Shown here: in pieces, positions 60,048 through 64,000 of the stretch
Position numbering within the stretch: position 1 is the stretch's first letter
Layout of the letters: each line of letters begins with the position of its first letter
NCBI RefSeq assembly: GCF_018219155.1
Contig: NZ_CP056123.1
Coordinates: 4,287,505 to 4,351,504 of the forward strand
Source of the DNA: Moritella sp. 24
GTDB taxonomy: Bacteria; Pseudomonadota; Gammaproteobacteria; Enterobacterales; Moritellaceae
Length of the DNA: 64,000 nucleotides
Direction: 5' to 3'
Program-made: the position numbers and the translations under genes
Notes under the pieces: generated by a model
Told to the model about the DNA's origin: nothing
Seen by the model: the letters and a program-made list of their open reading frames with translations, nothing else
Database searches by the model: none

Positions 60048-60896
60048 CTAAATAATAGTACCGTTAATAGTAAGGAGGGAAATTACGGTGACAAATAAAA
60101 TAATATTACGCTTTGCAAGTTGTACCAAATAACACGTGTAGTCATAGCATTTATCTGTTTTTACATTTGCTTTACTCGCGAGATATACCACTTTTCCTAA
60201 CAAATCAAACTCAGGTGTGGATACATCTCGCCAGCTACGTAAGCTTTGTGGTAAGGCCGCTTGTTCTTCAGCTACCAGAGCATAACCAAACATCGTTAAT
60301 CGTGCAGGTAACCAATCAACCACGCGCATAACGCGATGGATACCACTGCGATTTAATTGCTTGCTGTGATGTTGAATCACGTATTTATGGTAACTACGCG
60401 CCACCACGTACATCGTTAATCCAACAGGTCCCGCGAGAACAAAATAAAAAATAACAGCAAAATAAAAGCGGTAATTAATCCACACAAGTTGCTGCGCTAC
60501 CGCTTCGGTAAGTAATGTGGAACAAAAACGGTCGCTATTTACATCTAAACAACCCGCGTACATGCCTTTAGCATCCAAATCATTACGACTTAATGCTTTT
60601 AGATATTGACGATAATCGCGACGATAGTCACTACCACCAAAACTCATTAACAGCAGCATTAACCAAGCGCACACTGTAAAAACACCATAATACAAACCTG
60701 AGATGGCATCTAACAAGCTATACATAAGTGCGGTAGGTAAAGCAATAATCATCAGGGTACCAAGTAAGCCTTGGTTGATAAAAGAGGGCAGTAAAGGATA
60801 AAGATAACGCTGCAAGACATTATCTAATTGTAATTTAGCGCTAAGGTGAACAACACGTTCAATAAGTAATGCGAGCAGTAAAGAGATTAATGCCAT
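60048..60896 (-). CDS. ampE: AmpE family inner-membrane protein
   Basis: A 282-residue membrane protein that begins MALISLLLALLIERVVHL and has about five hydrophobic segments, with a cytoplasmic loop holding SRNDLDAKGMYAGCLDVNSD. The AmpE family is found next to ampD; a sensory role in beta-lactamase induction was proposed long ago, but its function is unclear. It starts two bases after the ampD stop. No ampC or ampR is nearby. Confidence 0.9.
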   Translation of the reverse strand: MALISLLLALLIERVVHLSAKLQLDNVLQRYLYPLLPSFINQGLLGTLMIIALPTALMYSLLDAISGLYYGVFTVCAWLMLLLMSFGGSDYRRDYRQYLKALSRNDLDAKGMYAGCLDVNSDRFCSTLLTEAVAQQLVWINYRFYFAVIFYFVLAGPVGLTMYVVARSYHKYVIQHHSKQLNRSGIHRVMRVVDWLPARLTMFGYALVAEEQAALPQSLRSWRDVSTPEFDLLGKVVYLASKANVKTDKCYDYTCYLVQLAKRNIILFVTVISLLTINGTII

Positions 60897-60897
60897 A

Positions 60898-61461
60898 TCA
60901 ATTATCCTTCAAATCTAAACATGCAAAATAATGTTGCCAGTCAAAATGAGGGCCGGGATCATCTTTACGCACAGGAGCAATATCACTGTGACCCGTAATA
61001 CGATCTTGCGTTATTAAAGGGTAACCTTGCTGAATTTCCGCAGTCACTGCCGCTAAGCGCTGATACTGTGCGGATGTATATGGGTGATTGACATCCCCTT
61101 CAAGCTCAATACCAATAGAGAAATCATTACAACGGGATTTTCCTGCAAACTCCGACAACCCAGCATGCCAGGCTCGTTTATCCAGAGGGACAAACTGAAT
61201 TAATTGACCATCACGCTTAATATATACATGCGCAGATACTCGCACTGATACTAACTTCTGAAAATATGGGTGCAAGCTGCAATCAAGTTTACCTAGAAAA
61301 AAATCTTCTACATAATCACTACCGTACTGTTCAGGTGGCAAGCTAATACAATGAATAACCAGTAAATCGATATCAATCTCTGCTGGACGTTCATCAAAAT
61401 GTGGTGATGACAAAAACGTCGCATCTGCCAATAAATCGGACCTTGGTTGTCTATTTGCCAC
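60898..61461 (-). CDS. ampD: 1,6-anhydro-N-acetylmuramyl-L-alanine amidase AmpD
   Basis: A 187-residue zinc amidase that cuts the peptide from anhydro-muropeptides during cell-wall recycling in the cytoplasm. The zinc ligands are probably His37 in LVIHCISLPPEQYG, a His near residue 153 in ITGHSDIAP, and an Asp in KDDPGPHFDW near residue 163. No signal peptide is present. It is the upstream gene of the ampD-ampE pair and diverges from the protease gene at 61615. Confidence 0.95.
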   Translation of the reverse strand: MANRQPRSDLLADATFLSSPHFDERPAEIDIDLLVIHCISLPPEQYGSDYVEDFFLGKLDCSLHPYFQKLVSVRVSAHVYIKRDGQLIQFVPLDKRAWHAGLSEFAGKSRCNDFSIGIELEGDVNHPYTSAQYQRLAAVTAEIQQGYPLITQDRITGHSDIAPVRKDDPGPHFDWQHYFACLDLKDN

Positions 61462-61614
61462 AGTATTTATACCTTCTAACTATAATCAATTTTGATATTA
61501 TTCAACACGACCACTCATAATTGCTTCACTTTACAATGATATCGTTAGCAATAACATAGTAGAGTCAGTAAAATGCGAAGCTTATAATTAACGCACTCAT
61601 AATGGAGAACAAGA

Positions 61615-62121
61615 ATGGATGGAAATCAAAAAATTGCCAAAACCATGACTTATATCGCCTGGATCAGTGGGTTAATTGTCATGACTCTATTCTTCAACCA
61701 TTTTTTATCGAAACAAGAAAACCCTAATACACGCCCCGAAAGTTACCAGCAAAATGGCAATGCAGTTGTTATGTTGCAACAAAATCGTGCTGGTCACTAT
61801 GTTACCAATGGTTATATAAATGGTTATCAGGTAAAATTTTTACTCGATACTGGCGCGACACAGGTATCCATTCCAGCAACCGTAGCCGAAAAGATTGGCT
61901 TGAATGCTGGTTATAGTCAATCTGTGAATACAGCCAATGGTGTGATTGAAGTATTTTCAACACGCCTTGATAGCTTAACCATTGGTGAACTCGCCTTCTA
62001 CGACCTAAGTGCGAATATTAATCCCTATATGCAAGGTGATACTATTCTGTTAGGCATGAATGCATTAAAACAAATTAAATTAGTCCAGCAAGGCAAAACC
62101 CTCACCTTAAGTGAGTATTAG
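61615..62121 (+). CDS. Membrane-anchored retropepsin-like aspartic protease (TIGR02281 type)
   Basis: A 168-residue protein. A transmembrane helix near residues 14-31 is followed by a single aspartic-protease-like domain with FLLDTGATQVSIP near residue 81 (catalytic Asp) and LLGMNALK near residue 145. One domain implies an active dimer, like retropepsins. GGAG lies ten bases before the ATG. It precedes nadC by 24 bases on the same strand, so the two may be cotranscribed. Its substrate is unknown. Confidence 0.82.
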   Translation: MDGNQKIAKTMTYIAWISGLIVMTLFFNHFLSKQENPNTRPESYQQNGNAVVMLQQNRAGHYVTNGYINGYQVKFLLDTGATQVSIPATVAEKIGLNAGYSQSVNTANGVIEVFSTRLDSLTIGELAFYDLSANINPYMQGDTILLGMNALKQIKLVQQGKTLTLSEY

Positions 62122-62988
<867 letters not shown>

Positions 62989-63094
62989 TCAATGCGCTTT
63001 AGCTAAATCGTTATTAAAGGCCGTTCCAATACACATATAAAGCCAAATATAACACTTAGTTAAAACCAGTTCTAAAGTAGTAAAAATAAAGTTG

Positions 63095-63125
63095 AGCACT
63101 GCCACTTATGACGCAGTGCTTTTTT
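63095..63125 (+). terminator. Intrinsic terminator of nadC
   Basis: AGCACTGC (63095-63102) and GCAGTGCT (63113-63120) form an 8-bp stem with a 10-base loop, followed by a run of six T on the plus strand. Confidence 0.9.
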
Positions 63126-63423
63126 ATATCCCCAACAAATAACGCAAAATAAAATTAATGCCTATTTCATATCCATTATTTAGTCATTCATCTAGAAATA
63201 GCTTTCTAAGCCTTCCATTTACACTTTAAAGCCTTAGTACAAGATAATAATATGTCAATAAATCAAGTCATTATCTGGACATATTGTCTTATAACTCGAT
63301 CTTGATCGTTAAATAATTGTGTACAAAATGTTAAATCAACGTTTAAATAAATCTAACTCATCAAGTATCTCATACCATTTGATGACTAAAGGACTATTAG
63401 ATAATTTTATAAGGATATAAAAA
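63126..63423 (+). promoter_or_regulatory. Upstream region of pilA
   Basis: About 300 AT-rich bases with no gene. Dyads are visible: AATATGTC (63249-63256) with GACATATT (63278-63285), and TCATCAA (63358-63364) with TTGATGA (63379-63385). No clear sigma-54 or sigma-70 element could be assigned. A ribosome binding site AAGGA lies at about 63411. Confidence 0.4.
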
Positions 63424-63882
63424 ATGAGAGTACAACAGAAAGCACAACAACAAGGTTTTACGTTAATTGAATTAATGATCGTAGTCGCGATTGTGGCTAT
63501 TTTGGCGGGTGTCGGTATGCCTGCTTATCAGAATTATACAAAGCGAGCACAATTTTCAGAAGTCATAGCCGCAACAGGACCAATAAAAACAGCTGTTGAG
63601 CTATGCGCTCAAATACAAGGATTGACAAGTACAGCAGGCTTCGTTTCCGCTGACAATGATAAATGTGGTACAAATGGTCAGAAAGGAATACCGGCCGATG
63701 ACACAACAGGTTATGGTAATGTTGCGAGTACAAAATATACAGTAAATTCAAGTGGCGCACTAATCACTGCCGTAGCTAATGATGCGAACTCTACTACATA
63801 TACATTAGCAGGGACAATAGCTGCTGACGGTAGAGTATCTTGGGTCCAAGGTGGCACATGTGATGTGAATGGTTATTGCTAA
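63424..63882 (+). CDS. pilA: Type IV major pilin
   Basis: A 152-residue type IVa pilin precursor. The prepilin peptidase cuts between Gly11 and Phe12 of [19 protein letters not shown]; mature Glu5 is Glu16. The hydrophobic alpha-1 helix follows, then the globular head. Cysteines include a C-terminal pair in GTCDVNGYC, which should form the D-region disulfide. It should polymerise into the fibre extruded by the PilMNOPQ system at 16570-21616. It is followed at once by pilB. Confidence 0.93.
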   Translation: MRVQQKAQQQGFTLIELMIVVAIVAILAGVGMPAYQNYTKRAQFSEVIAATGPIKTAVELCAQIQGLTSTAGFVSADNDKCGTNGQKGIPADDTTGYGNVASTKYTVNSSGALITAVANDANSTTYTLAGTIAADGRVSWVQGGTCDVNGYC

Positions 63883-63888
63883 GCCATA

Positions 63889-64000
63889 ATGCAACACAAG
63901 CATAACGCAAGCGGCCTAGCGCATAGCCTGGTCGCACATTCGTACCTCGCGACAGAAGAGATCCCATCACTTCTGCAAAGCGCCAAACAGGAAGGTAAAG
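63889..64000 (+). CDS. pilB: Type IV pilus assembly ATPase PilB (partial N-terminus)
   Basis: An ATG at 63889 opens a frame that continues to the end of the window, giving 37 codons (MQHKHNASGLAHSLVAHSY and onward, including EEIPSLLQSAKQEGK). The composition fits the N-terminal domain of PilB. The P-loop is beyond the edge, so identity rests mainly on the position just after pilA, where pilB is expected. Confidence 0.6.
   Translation, partial: MQHKHNASGLAHSLVAHSYLATEEIPSLLQSAKQEGK

Noticed and set aside
63270..63290. CTGGACATATTGTC upstream of pilA as a sigma-54 promoter.
   Set aside because: The required GC at 10 bases after GG is missing, so the spacing does not fit RpoN.

Overview
The window is AT-rich chromosomal DNA (about 40% G+C by eye) from a marine gammaproteobacterium. 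Gene order and protein similarity point to a Moritella-like organism near the Vibrionales/Alteromonadales; this is inferred from remembered family sequences, not from a search. No rRNA, tRNA, CRISPR array, insertion sequence or prophage was recognised.

Layout. (1) 1-8805: nitrate/nitrite assimilation. A minus-strand nitrate reductase and a ferredoxin-type partner diverge from plus-strand cobA-nirB-nirD and a fused PP2C phosphatase/Ser-Thr kinase. The shared 467-bp gap has a perfect sigma-54 promoter, a weaker one facing the other way, and NtrC-like sites. (2) 8974-21616: marC-like gene, then the conserved block trpS-gph-rpe-dam-damX-aroB-aroK-pilQPONM on the minus strand, with mrcA diverging (21771-24344). 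(3) 24434-31015: oxyR, a pair of secreted Lcl/DUF1566-type proteins, dapA with a striking leader, rsmC and plsC. (4) 31083-41309: parC, oapA-like, a diguanylate cyclase, ftsX-ftsE-ftsY, rsmD, an AraC regulator and an EamA transporter. (5) 41405-47416: metH, metA (both with possible MetJ boxes), a TRIC-type channel and yacL. (6) 47589-59690: acnB, a patatin/Omp85 protein, then pdhR-aceE-aceF-lpdA with a perfect PdhR operator. (7) 60048-64000: ampD-ampE, an aspartic protease, nadC and the start of pilA-pilB.

The most notable item is the dapA leader. A good promoter is followed by a 17-codon reading frame, MLNFKRKQFKKGKLKPA, with six lysine codons, then an intrinsic terminator ending 21 bases before the dapA start, with a competing pairing. 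This has every part of a ribosome-mediated lysine attenuator, and I know of no established lysine leader peptide of this type.

Together the genes are mostly core functions: nitrogen assimilation, aromatic, lysine and methionine biosynthesis, pyruvate-to-TCA metabolism, type IV pilus assembly, peptidoglycan synthesis and recycling, and cell division. Regulatory novelty lies mainly in the intergenic regions.
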